This document shows, in pieces, positions 32,879 to 44,265 of a stretch of DNA of 64,000 nucleotides. Position numbers and translations under genes: made by a program. Within the stretch, counting starts at the first letter, position 1. Every line of letters starts with the position of its first letter. The notes beneath the pieces were generated by a model that worked only from the letters and a program-made list of their open reading frames with translations, searched no databases and had not been told where the DNA came from. The stretch covers positions 186,001 to 250,000 of the forward strand of contig NW_025401118.1 of the NCBI RefSeq assembly GCF_011075055.1, read 5' to 3'. This stretch comes from Mangifera indica. Taxonomy: Eukaryota > Streptophyta > Magnoliopsida > Sapindales > Anacardiaceae.

Positions 32879-34672
32879 AGGAAAATTAATTAAAGTAGGT
32901 ACTCAATATGCTACATAAATTTTTTTTTTTATAAAATTTTTGTAATTTTACTTTTTTAGAGAAACTTTATTTTCTATTTCAATAATACTTTTTACCTTAT
33001 TTCTTTTTATCCAGATTAGTTTTTATCAGAAAATCTTTTATTTTTGAGAGTATACTGATTAAATTTATTTTTTTGTAATCGTTAAGATTTATAGATAAAA
33101 AATAGATTAATTTATAATGTAATAGTTGATATTTACATACTTTTAGAACATGATAAATATAACTACACAAAAAATATGTATGGGTTGTGCACAAGTGCTA
33201 AAGGTATGCGTTCTTTTAAAAGGGTGCAAAATATGCAAAACGGTGCATATTTTTTCGAAGGGGTGAGTTTTTCCGAAAGGATGCAAAAATATACGAAAGT
33301 GTAAAGGGGTGTATGAAAATATAAACGGATGCGTAAAAATACAAACAAGGGGTGCGTAAAAATACAAATGGTTGCGTAAAAATATAAAATTGGTGTATGA
33401 AAATACAAAACGGATGCGTAAAAATACAAACAGGTGCGTGAAAATACATACGAATGTGTAAGCATATAAATGGATACGTGAAAATATAAACGGGTATATA
33501 AAAATATAAACGGATACATGAAAATATAAATAGATGCGTAAACTTACAAATGGTACATGAAAATATAAACGAGTACATAAAATATAAATGGAGTGCGAAA
33601 AATATAAAAGGAGTGCGTAGATTATAAAAGGATCATGTGGGAATATAAAAACTATATATTATATTATATTATATATATTATATTAATAATATAATATATA
33701 AATATATATTATATATATACATTTTCACATTACATAATATAATATATATTATATTATACACTTTCACGTATCTTTTCACAGTTTCACATATTTATTCACA
33801 TTTTACGCACTCTTTCATATTTTCACGCATCTCTTCATATTTTCACGCACCCTTTCATAGTTTCATGCACCCTTTTTACACATTCATGTACCCATTCATA
33901 GTTTCACACACCCCTTCATAGTTTCCAGCACCCTTGTACACTTTCATGCACCCTTTTATACTTTCATGCACCCTTTTACACTTTCACGCATCTCTTTACA
34001 GTTTCACACACCCGTTTACACTTTTACAGTTTCACGCACCCCTTTACGCTTTCATGCACCCCTTTTACACTTTCACATACCCATTTACGCTTTCATGCAC
34101 CCTTTTTACACTTTCACGCACCCCTTTTACACTTTCACACACTCTTTCACATTTTCACACACCACTTTATACTTGTATGCATCCTTTCATAATTTTACGC
34201 ACCCTTTTACACTTTCACACACCCCTTCACAGTTTCACGCACTTTTTTACACTTTCACAATTTCACGCACCCATTTACACTTTCACGCACCCCTTTACAC
34301 TTTCACATATTTTCGCATTATTTCACACATTTTCGTACCATTTCAAAAGAATGTGCACCCTTTAGCACCCGTGCACAACCCATATGCAGTTTATATAGTT
34401 ATGTTCATCATTTTCTAAATATTAACTATTACATCAGAAATTAATCTGTTTTGATATGTAAATCTTAACAATTACAGAAAATTTAAACTTAATCTGTATA
34501 CTCTTAAAAATAAAAGATTTTTTGATAAAAACTAATCTGGGTAAACATAAATAGGATAAAGGGTATTGTTGAAATAGAAAATATAGTTTGGTTAAAAAGG
34601 TAAAATTACAAAAAATTTATCGAAAAAGATTTACACATCAAATTTCGTATTTATTTTAATTAATTTCTCACA
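32879..34672. mobile_element. Foldback element: long inverted arms of ~18-20-bp subrepeats
   Basis: The left arm (about 32879-33640) and right arm (about 33720-34672) are inverted copies. Outer parts match without subrepeats (left ttgtaattttac ... gtatgggttgtgcacaag; right gtgcacaacccatatgcag ... gtaaaattacaaaaaattt). Inner parts are tens of degenerate units, (g)gtgcgtaaaaatacaaa on the left and tttcacgcaccctttacac on the right. The centre is about 80 bp of TATATT. The two outer arms look clearly diverged. ORFs of up to 150 aa inside are products of the repeat (HPFTLSRT-like) and not genes. No transposase. Confidence 0.88.
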
Positions 34673-35512
34673 CATAATAATAAATCATTTGAGATATGTT
34701 CCGAGATGTGTGACGTTAATTTAGGATTGTCATGTATAAATAATTTATATAATAGGATAATTACAATAGATTAAAAAGTAGGATTGTATAAAAAAAAAAA
34801 AAAAAATCGATAACTAGTGCTCTAAGAGGTTGATGTGTGTGTGATGGTAGTTGAGGTCTACTCCCCCACCCTCACCCTCGCCCTCACTCTCGATCTTATC
34901 TTCTTGATCCTAAAAACTCTCTATTGAAAGTATGCAGATCACATTTTGATCCCGACCACATCTTCCCTTTTGATATCCCAAGGTGAAAAAGGATAGAATA
35001 GGCAAAATCTAGCCTAGATGGGTGAGGGTGGTGGGGCAAGTCTTATTATCTCAATCTTGCATCGCAACAAGATCATTATCAACGTTGCAGAGAGGACGAA
35101 ACTGGTGATAGGCGGTGGGTTGGGTAACTTGTAATTTTAATTGAATATGAAAGCATTTTTTGTCCTAAAAATTATGAGCACGGGTACAAAAGTTGCAAAA
35201 TAGGGACTTAGTTTTACTTTATTTCTTAATTGAATACCGGGGAATTTTCTCTAAAAATTTATTGAATAAGTGTGAAAGTCTAGCAAATATAATATTATTT
35301 TGATAATTTTTAAATACAATCATATCATTTGGTGATAAAAGATTAGTCAAATATTTTATCATTTCATTAACAAAAAAAATTATAATAAAAGATAAATTGT
35401 TGAAATAATTTTTTATTATCCTAAACTAAATATACCCTTAGCAAGATTTCATCAATCTGACCAGATTGTAAACTAGAGAGTATAGTGATTAACATCTTAA
35501 ATAAAATGAGAA
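34673..35512. other. No gene seen
   Basis: 34850-35110 is a GC-richer island (cccccaccctcaccctcgcc, with a partly inverted match gggtgagggtggtggggc at 35019-35036), perhaps the core of an unclassified palindromic element. The rest is AT-rich. Confidence 0.4.
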
Positions 35513-36002
35513 GGCCAAAGGACTATTTCCCACTAAAATTCTAATGTAAAGACAAATACATACCCATGAGAGATTAAAAACCTAAACACCCATTCATGAG
35601 CTAATTTTCGTTAGAATTTTCTATTAAAAATAAGAGCAAAATAGTTATTTTATCACTGAATCTTAAAATCTTAAATATTTGTATAATTCCCCCTTTAGTT
35701 TGGAAAAACTATAATTTTCTCTTAGGATTAAGTTTTGAAAATTTTACTTTTCCCTATTAGTTTTTTCTTCTTTCTTCAGCCACCAAAGAAAGTTCTCGTC
35801 ATCGGTCGACCTTCTCCCGCCATTGGCCTTCCAACCGTGGAAGTTTTGCCAAATGAAGATGAATCTCTTCAGCTGAACGAAAATGATTCGCCATCGTTTA
35901 GCCAAAAGATTAGCATCATGAGTGGGTGTTAGAATTTTTGATATCTCATAAATATTTATTTATCTTTACATTAAAATTTAAGTGGGAAATAGTCCTTTGA
36001 CC
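35513..36002. mobile_element. MULE-type MITE (MITE-C), 490 bp, with 9-bp TSD
   Basis: Left end ggccaaaggactatttccca; the right end on the minus strand is ggtcaaaggactatttccca. Flanks aaatgagaa and aattgagaa (one mismatch) form a 9-bp duplication. Interior GC-richer segment 35770-35930 encodes only a 65-aa chance ORF. Confidence 0.88.
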
Positions 36003-38423
36003 AATTGAGAACTTAAGTTCTTCACTACAAATTTATCTTTATCTCTACACAACAAATCAAGGACTAAACAATTAATTTTATTTGTTAAAGGTATAATATT
36101 TAATGGCATTAATTTCATCCAACAAATGCCAGTTTTGCTTAATTATTCATGCTACCACAAATATCCTGAATCTAATAATAAGGTCAAATCTTTTTCATTT
36201 TCACTGTATTTTCACATCTCCATCTTCAGTCATGCATCCAATCTCAAATATCGATTAAAGACTTTTTTTTTTTTTTTTAAATTTCGAAGAGTATTTTTTA
36301 CGGATTTGTTTATATATATATGGGTTTATTTAACAATTTGAAGAGAGAAGATGTAAGCTTTGTTATTTTAAAATTAAGAAGACATCAAACTTACTAAATA
36401 ATTATTGGGTTTATTTCAATTATCCCTTGTGGCATTGATGAATACAAGTTGTTGGTGCACTCAAACTCCATTTTAGTCAAATTCGCAAATATAACATTAG
36501 AGAAAGACAATTAGTTATTTGACCTAGAATACGAGGAGAAGCTAATTTACTTATAAACAACAGGGTGACAAATCTTGGAAAGTTCGTGATTCACTCTTTC
36601 ACTTTCCAACTTTATTTTATATAAGTGCAGGATAACAGTCATGATGATCATTTCCTATTAAATCAAGATAAGATGATTTATAACTTTTATTTAGATGATT
36701 ATAGTCGATGTATTAGAATCTATGATATCTTAATGTAATTTTATTCAACATAACTCTATCTCGGGTTTTATAAAAACAAAAAGAGGAAAGGGATGACTTT
36801 TGTATTCATTTACAATTTGTCGTGTTTCGACAAGATTTTTCAATAACATAATAACAGATATAAGTTTTCAAGCAGTGAGCCGAATCAATTTAAAAATATT
36901 ATCTTATATCTCTTGCTTATTTGTTGTTGCTTGCACAGAATTAAATAGTTGTTTCCATTCATTGTCACCCCTTATGCAAAATCACACCATTAATCTTGCA
37001 TATTTCTCACTAGTATGAAATTTCACATGGACATAAACATACCCTCTTCATTTTTCAAAGGCTATCAAATTCTCTCTATAATCATTAAATTATTAAAAAC
37101 TTCTTGTCTCATAAAACTTATAATAATTTTCAAAACTCCTCAGTATGCTCCACAAATGATCCCATAATAAGGTGTATATTATTTTTTCGTAGTAGTTTAG
37201 GTGAGAGATAGCAATACCTAGAGGTATTGAATTATCATTTTTTTTATTGAATAACCAAACTTTGTATTTTAATTTATATTGAAATGGCTTAATTTTAATA
37301 TTTTTCTATAAAATAGACCAAATTTTCACTATTTTCTATTAAAAGTATCGAATCATCACCTGACTTTCAACGATGTTAAAGGAATGATGTGAAAATGTAA
37401 TCATTTTGATGCATTAGCATTGACATTTTATGTGATGGATGTAGTCAATTCGTGTGTTCACGCGGACATTTACTATCCACAAAATTATCATATTATATTT
37501 TTTATCCTAAATTTATTTTCACAAAATACACATAGAATAAACAAAACTCAATCAAAATTAATTTTTTGTTTTTTATTTTTTACAGTAGAGATTTTTTATT
37601 TAATGTTTGGTTACGTGAATTTGGTAATTTAATCGTAGATGAGTTTTAATTCTAGTTATGTTTTATTTATTCTAGTTGATTTTTGTGGTTTTTGTGAAAA
37701 TAAATACGGGGACATGGGTTAATTTGGGATTTTTGTGAGTTGAGATTATCCGATGAAACCTTAAAATTGTCTACACCGGCCAAAAATTATCTCTGTCATT
37801 ATTTCTGAATTAATTCAAAAATTCTTATTATTAATTTTTAACTTATTTTTATGTGATATAATACAAATATTTTCCCTTTAATTAAAAAAATCAAAAAATT
37901 TGATTTCACTAATTAAAAAAAAGATAATTTGATACCTCAATTGTTGGCATCTCACTTGCATAACATCAATAATGATCATGAGTTAAAACAAAAGAGAAGT
38001 TGTGAAAGAATATTTTGAGCCATTGGTCAAATAAAGGCGGCAAAGGAAACCCTATCTCTACCTTTACTAAATTGGCCCACCTTACCTGCAAACTATCTTT
38101 TTAACTTGTGAACAAATTTTGTCTTCAATGAACAAACCCAGTGCGCCTCCATTTCTCTCACATAATATGCCAACATTTTGTGAGATATGCAATGTATAAG
38201 AGACACCCATCTTTTTTTTTCTCTTTCTTTTCAGCAAGATTCTCCTTTTGTCATACTTGTATTCTTGCTCTTCTTGTCACTTCTCACATGGCTATAAAGT
38301 TAGAGTCTATGTTTAACATATAAATATTTGGTTAACTCAATAAATCATATTTGTTTAAGGGGAAAGCATAAAATATAGTATCTACATTACTACAAAAAGG
38401 AAAATTGAATTATGAATCGGAGC
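36003..38423. other. No gene seen; possible eroded retroelement DNA
   Basis: AT-rich with short ORFs of 60-72 aa and no family match. 36640-37010 has the flavour of a Copia LTR downstream part (ttttataaaaacaaaaagagg, gtattcatttacaa, ttcaataacataataaca) but no paired LTR, primer-binding site or polyprotein was found. Confidence 0.35.
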
Positions 38424-38540
38424 AATACTATATACACTGAATTTCGAGAACTCAATTAGGTATTTAGATAATGCATTATAATATGATTGAATATTATTTT
38501 ATCTTTTAATTCAAAATCATTCAATCATATAATAACATAT
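38424..38540. mobile_element. MITE-A copy
   Basis: Left gcaatactatatacactgaa; core aatatgattgaatatt / tcattcaatcatataataac. Confidence 0.6.
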
Positions 38541-39787
38541 TATCTTAACTTAACAGTTGAATCGTATATTAAAAAAATCTAATTTTTTAATAATGTATTA
38601 TATCATATCATAGGATATATCATTTTAAAAAATAAAATAATAACAAAGAATTATAATTGTCAAATCATCTTGAAAAAATATCACATGCATCATCTAAAAA
38701 TTTTTAGATACACCTTTACCACGTCCTCATTTATTTAAAAGGGTGTTGTAATTTATATCGGTAATATATATTATATAATACGATGTATTCATTGTATTGT
38801 AATAATTTGATATATCTTATAATATGTATTGTATATCTTAAAATATGAATAATGATATATTTAAGTACTTAATTAAATACTTACACTTATATGCGCATAG
38901 TTTTATTGTACGAAATGACTTTATATAAACCAAATATTTTAATGAGAGCAGAAGCTTGTGGGCTAGAAATAACAGTTAAAGCCCAACAAATGAACAACAC
39001 ATAAAAATGTTGAGCCCAGGCCTAAAGAAACCCATCAACCATCTTCTCTTGATGTCAATTTTCTAGCACCTAAAAATCAGCACATCTTTGAAACTAAAAT
39101 GTAACAAAATTTAATTGGATTTCTTATCACAAGGAAAGAGAAACCCCACCTCATTTACAATAATGCTACATAGGAAAGCTGGAAAGGTACCCAATACTAA
39201 ATGAGTGATTGAGATGAGCGACTTTTCATGAATCTTGCAAGCTAAGTTAAAGCCATAATTTTAGTCAAAATAAGTTAGCCATAAAGGTCAGGCAACTTGG
39301 AATTGAAGCTAGTTATGTTTATCCCCTATTTGAGTACATTTAAAATTTTTCATATAAACCCATTTTACATCATCATTTTCTCTAAAAAATTATATGAATC
39401 CGTATTAAAAATATGTATCGTATCGTATTAATTTAATATACTTTAAAATACGTATCATTTTACATATGTATATCGTAGAATATTGATAACCATACTCACA
39501 CTAATAAATTTGGATTTAGTTGAATTTGAAAGAGCAACTGATTTCTTATCGTAGGAGTAGGACTAATTAAATATGCATTTTGAATGCACATTTCTTGTGC
39601 TTAGTGAATTGTTTGAGTGTAAAGAAAGGAATATCATGGAAACAAAGCCCTTTGTCTCTTATTAGTTTGTATTTAATTTTCATTGGCTATTGGAATGGAT
39701 AATTTACTTGATATTATATTGTGTAGTTATCTTACATGGAACCATCTTTATATCTAAAAATTACCACCATATTATATACTTTTAAGG
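38541..39787. other. No gene seen
   Basis: Holds fragments of a repeat with cgatacgata/tatcgtatcg phrases (38750-38850, 39395-39500), also seen at 61770-62090. No exon recognised. Confidence 0.4.
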
Positions 39788-40254
39788 GGATGTTTGGTTT
39801 TGGAGAATGTTTTATTACTAAAATTAGAAAATTACATTAAAGATAGATTACTTTGAGAATTACTGTGTATAAATTATTACTATGTTTGATAAAAATTGAT
39901 AAATATAAATAATTATTATGTTTGGTTAAAGGTAATAAAATAATAATAATATATTATTTTTCTTAAATATCCTTAGGTATAATTATTCTAAAATATTTTT
40001 TTATATTAATTGAAAATAAGATTATTTTATACAAAAAATAAAGATATAGCTATAATAAAATCAAAATTACTTTGATAATCATTTAAAAGTATATGTGATA
40101 ATCAGATTATTATTTATATTATTTGTCACATTACTATTTATAATAAAATATTACTATAATATTTTATTACTTACCAATCAAATAAAATAATATAAATAAT
40201 AAAAAATATATTACTAAAATATTTTTTAATCTCTCATAACCAAACTTCCTCAAA
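39788..40254. mobile_element. MITE-D copy (GGATGTTTGGTTTTGG ends)
   Basis: Left ggggatgtttggttttgg and right, reading on the minus strand, gaggaagtttggttatgag; inner arms ttattactaaaatta and tatattactaaaatatt. A second copy is at 59778-60222. Confidence 0.65.
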
Positions 40255-40385
40255 AATCAATTAAGCTTTTGTACTTTATGTTCTCTTCAATTTTCTAATC
40301 CTTTTGACTATCTTCCTGAAAATGGTCAGAAAAAGGCCAATATAATAAAGCGATAAATAATAAAAGCAGAAAAATTTAACAAAAC

Positions 40386-40460
40386 GGTCCCGTAGCTCAG
40401 TTGGTCTAGAGCGTTGGTCTTATGAGCCGAAGGTCGCGGGTTCGAGCCCCGCCGGGACCA
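40386..40460 (+). tRNA. tRNA gene, apparent anticodon TAT (Ile, AUA), no intron
   Basis: Perfect cloverleaf of 75 nt: acceptor ggtcccg/cgggacc with A73, D-stem gctc/gagc, anticodon stem ttggt/gccga (two G-T pairs), loop cttatga, T-stem gcggg/cccgc, T-loop ttcgagc. Box A (tagctcagttgg) and box B (ggttcgagccc) are intact, caa motifs lie just upstream and tttt directly follows, so Pol III transcription is expected. The loop puts TAT at 40421-40423. Two oddities: G rather than A at position 37, and no intron although plant tRNA-Ile(UAU) genes usually have one. Amino-acid identity is therefore less sure than the tRNA call. Confidence 0.93.
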
Positions 40461-40745
40461 TTTTGCTTTGGCTCTAACCGATCACTGTTTTCTTTTTTTG
40501 CCAATCATGATCGAACTTTTTTTTTTTAAAAATATATATCAATTTGTCTAACCCCAACATAACATACCAATTATGATATGAGCCAATCCATCTATATTGG
40601 GCGTATGAATTTGTCTAACCACAAATAAATATATATATATTTTTTTATGATGGACCTAGCCAACCACAAAGATTTTTTTGACACAAGCATCAATTGGTCC
40701 ACATGACACACAACTAGAGTAGCACGTATAGCTTCATTTATCAAT

Positions 40746-40913
40746 AAAATTATGTGTATAAATAATATGTATAACTTTATATACAAATAACGACATATCA
40801 CCATATGATTGAATATTATTTTATCTTTAATTTTAAATTATTCAATCACATGGTGATATATTATTATTTATGCATAAAGTTATACACGTTATTTATACAC
40901 ATAATATTACTCT
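40746..40913. mobile_element. MITE-A copy, well preserved
   Basis: Ends aattatgtgtataaataata and gttatttatacacataatat; arms atcaccatatgattgaat and tcaatcacatggtgatat. Confidence 0.8.
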
Positions 40914-41277
40914 TCATTTATATTGTACCAACAATTGTGAAAATTCTGCATTATATATTAACCCTATTACAACATGTTAATAGTTACAAAATTTCTATAA
41001 TGGGATCAATTAACATGATGTTCACAATTGTGACAAGATCAAATTTTATCATGGTAATAGTTATGAAATTTTCTTTCATGGGATCTCTTATTGTATTTGT
41101 GTTTTTACAATGTGGTGTACACACATAATGTATTATGTGATCATATGTTTAAACACGAATCTTATCTTTTGGATATAACAATATACTAATTTTTATATGA
41201 TAGTATTTTGTTTATTGTCTTTTGAGATAACGTTATTCTGACTATTGTATTTTGATATAACATTATTTTGATCAATA

Positions 41278-41442
41278 AAATTATATATATTCATTTTGAG
41301 TATACAAATAGATATATACTTAATGTTTAAAATCATGTAATTGAATGATTTTAAATTAAAATAAAGTAATATCTAATTACATAAAAATATATATATAATA
41401 TATATTTATATACTCAAAATAGATATACATAATATTATTTTA
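41278..41442. mobile_element. MITE-A copy
   Basis: Ends tatattcattttgagtatac and tatactcaaaatagatatac; core catgtaattgaatg / tctaattacat. Confidence 0.75.
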
Positions 41443-42344
41443 TTTTAATATGTTATTATTTTTATTTTTATTTATTGGATATTGATCATTTCTAAAACCT
41501 AACATTATTTTTGTCATTAATTGTTGGATATTAATGGGATTTATCCTTATCTACTTTAATTACAAAAAGAGACAGTTGTGTTATTTTCTGCAAGAGAATG
41601 TTACCATCCCTTGAGATCACAGATGATAATATAAATGGTCCTCCTTTTTTCCATTTTAAAAGGCCTAAATATTTTGTTTTTCATATACTAGGATTTTCCT
41701 ATATTTTTAGTTAGACTCTTCTTTGCTTTTGCAGCTTATTACTTCGTCTAATTACTCTAATTTTCTCTTTAGTTTCTTTAGGCAGGTTTGCCTTTTTATA
41801 AAAATCGTCGAGGTGTATTCCTGATATGAGGATTAAAGGGATTTCAACCAAATAGCTAAAAGGGATTTCAACCAAATAGCTAAAAGGGATTTTAGCTTAA
41901 AAATTCAAAGGAGATTGAACTATATCCAAAACGGGATGCTTGTTGAGAGAGTTTAACAGTTAATAGAGTGAGCTTGTGAACTTGGTTGTTTAAACTAAAT
42001 TCCTATTCATAATTGACGTTTATTTGAGCTTAATGTATTTTATATGACTGAATTAAGTCTCATAGATATAGAATATGTTTATAGTCGAATCACATAAAAA
42101 CTATGTGTCTCCTTTACTTTTTTGTTGTTCATTTGTTTCCTATTGTGAGCTTAACATTTTATATAAAAATGGATTTTTAATTGAAGATCATTTAAATACT
42201 TTAATTGTGCTCACAAAGTCTGTACACAACTAATATGTATCAAATTCGATCTCAAGATCAATTTACATCATGCTTATAGTTGTGAAAAATCTTTATTAAG
42301 TCTACACAACTAATGGCTTCATGAATCCATACTTCCATCGAGTT
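41443..42344. other. No gene seen; contains a 24-bp tandem repeat
   Basis: At 41837-41884 the unit agggatttcaaccaaatagc (plus taaa) occurs twice, with the start of a third. The rest is unassigned AT-rich DNA. Confidence 0.6.
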
Positions 42345-42595
42345 GAGCCACAAACTACTTGTGGGTTGGCTTGTGTTAAAGTCAAGTTAGCTTAACTATT
42401 GTCGAATTGAGTTTGAGCCTTTCTCAAGGCTTACTCAAGTAATTTGACCCTTACAAGTTAAGTCAACAATTATTGATGAGCTTTTGATCTTAAGATAAGC
42501 TCAAGTTAGCAATTTTTACTTTAAACTCAAACTCAAATCTATAACTCATGAGCTTGTTGAGTTTGAGCTCAAGTTCAAACCCTATACTTACCCTA
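42345..42595. mobile_element. Old, diverged relative of the TTAGGG/gagctc MITE
   Basis: Many gagctc/gagttt phrases in both orientations (gttgagtttgagctcaag, aaaccctatacttaccctaa) resemble the 343-bp MITE at 26666. Ends poorly defined. Confidence 0.4.
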
Positions 42596-43108
42596 ACGAG
42601 ACAAATTAAATTTAATAATACTCAATTCAGTTCAGTTTAATCGTTACCCTAATATATGTTTTAAGTGTGAGAATGTTTCAATGACATTTTTTTAGACATC
42701 AATTATGATACGCGCCACTTTACATGATGTTAACAGTTGTAAAAATTCTTCTATGGAACCACTTTACATGCCTCCATACATATGCATATTTATCCATCCA
42801 ACTAGCTTCCTAATTATGATATATATCGCACATACATGAAACAACATCTATGGTTTTCTCATGCTGCATAATTTTATTTTATTTTAATTTTACTCAGTGG
42901 TGGGCTTACGAGGTCAAGGGTGGACAACTGACCTCCCTTAGTTATGAAAATCATTAGTTTAAATATATAGAAAATATCAATATAACTTCTTAAATTTTAT
43001 ATTATTTATTCTTAGATTTTATTATTTTTTAATTGATTTCTCATATTTTATTTTTGTTCACCTTGACCTTATAAGTTTTATCCTTAACTTACTAAAAAAG
43101 GTTAAACA

Positions 43109-43274
43109 ATATTATGTATATCCATTTTGAGGATATAAATAGATACACATTTATATGTATCATCATTTGATTAGATGTTACTTTATCTTTAATTTAAAAT
43201 CATTCAATCACTTATGATACATATCAAGTATATACTAATCTGTATATTCAAAGTAAATATAAATAATTTTATTG
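43109..43274. mobile_element. MITE-A copy
   Basis: Ends attatgtatatccattttga and tcaaagtaaatataaataat; arms tgtatcatcatttgattag and aatcacttatgatacat. Confidence 0.7.
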
Positions 43275-43454
43275 AAAAAAGTTTTATCTTTGGGAGTATC
43301 AATTTTATTTACCATAGAAGGACCAACTTAAGTTCGTATATCCAACCATAATGCGCCAACCATCATATACCATTTGTAATAACCATGTTATGTCATGCAT
43401 ACGTGTTATATTACATTCCTTGAATTTTTTTTTATAACGAAGAATCTGATCTGA

Positions 43455-43655
43455 GTTAAATTATTTCTTTGAAGTCAAACTAATCATATCAAATAAGTAA
43501 AATTTTATGTTTAGTAATCAACCTTAAAACCACTAGATTAAGTAAGTTAAAAATTTGATTTTAAAATATTCTCTAAGGAAACTTGAATTTATAAACTCTT
43601 AAAGTTTCATCTTTTGCTATTCAAACTACCAATTGAGATTATACTGCTTGAAAAT
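43455..43655 (-). mobile_element. SINE relic, family S
   Basis: Minus-strand sequence shares the family core: tagtggttttaaggttgatt preceded by an eroded box B region (gaaacttgaatttataaact on plus). Confidence 0.45.
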
Positions 43656-44265
43656 TTTACCAACGACCGATACACTGTTGATATATTCTCATCTTTACTA
43701 CTTAAATTTTCCCTGGATTGTCATATGTTATGTTATTGCTTGATCAAGATATGAATATAACATGTGGTACATCACATCAACACTAGTGTTGTGCATAATT
43801 TATGATTGGACAGAATTGAATTTCTCTTTTTCATAAACTTTATATTTGGAAAAAGCCATATCAAAACTAACACTAAATACGTGCTAATCAGTAATCAACT
43901 AATCAGCCACATGGCCCGCATTCCCAGTTACCATGAGAACCTGGCATATGGACATCTGTGTGTAATCTCAGTTTTCGTGTGTGCCTTTCTGACTAATGCT
44001 GTTGATTGCTCACCTTCCAAAAGATCAAACTCAAACTTCATTTTAGTTAAAATGTCATCAGTTTGGCATCTGCGTAATAATACAGTGAACCAACAACCAT
44101 GGCTGCACCTTTCTCTTTCTCTCTCTCTCTGGCTTTTCTTAAATTCTAAGCTAACTTATTATTACAACTCACCACATCTTCCCAAAGCATACCCTCAGTG
44201 CATCTCCCACTTCTTTCTTCCGGTGTGCTCATCATCTCCTCCATTTCTTTGTCAGCTCAACAGAA
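43656..44265 (+). promoter_or_regulatory. IQD gene upstream region and leader
   Basis: Contains a ctctttctctctctctctgg tract at about 44110 typical of plant leaders. A 160-aa ORF (43806-44288) overlaps the IQD start out of frame; it has no recognisable domain and is probably chance. Confidence 0.4.

Noticed and set aside
33163..34380. Possible CRISPR-like array or satellite
   Set aside because: Eukaryotic context, units degenerate with no unique spacers, and the two halves are inverted.
33163..34418. Overlapping ORFs of 118-150 aa rich in H, P, F, T
   Set aside because: Products of the foldback subrepeats in all frames; no independent coding signal.
36640..37010. Possible solo Copia LTR
   Set aside because: No matching second LTR, TG..CA ends, TSD or polyprotein could be identified by eye.
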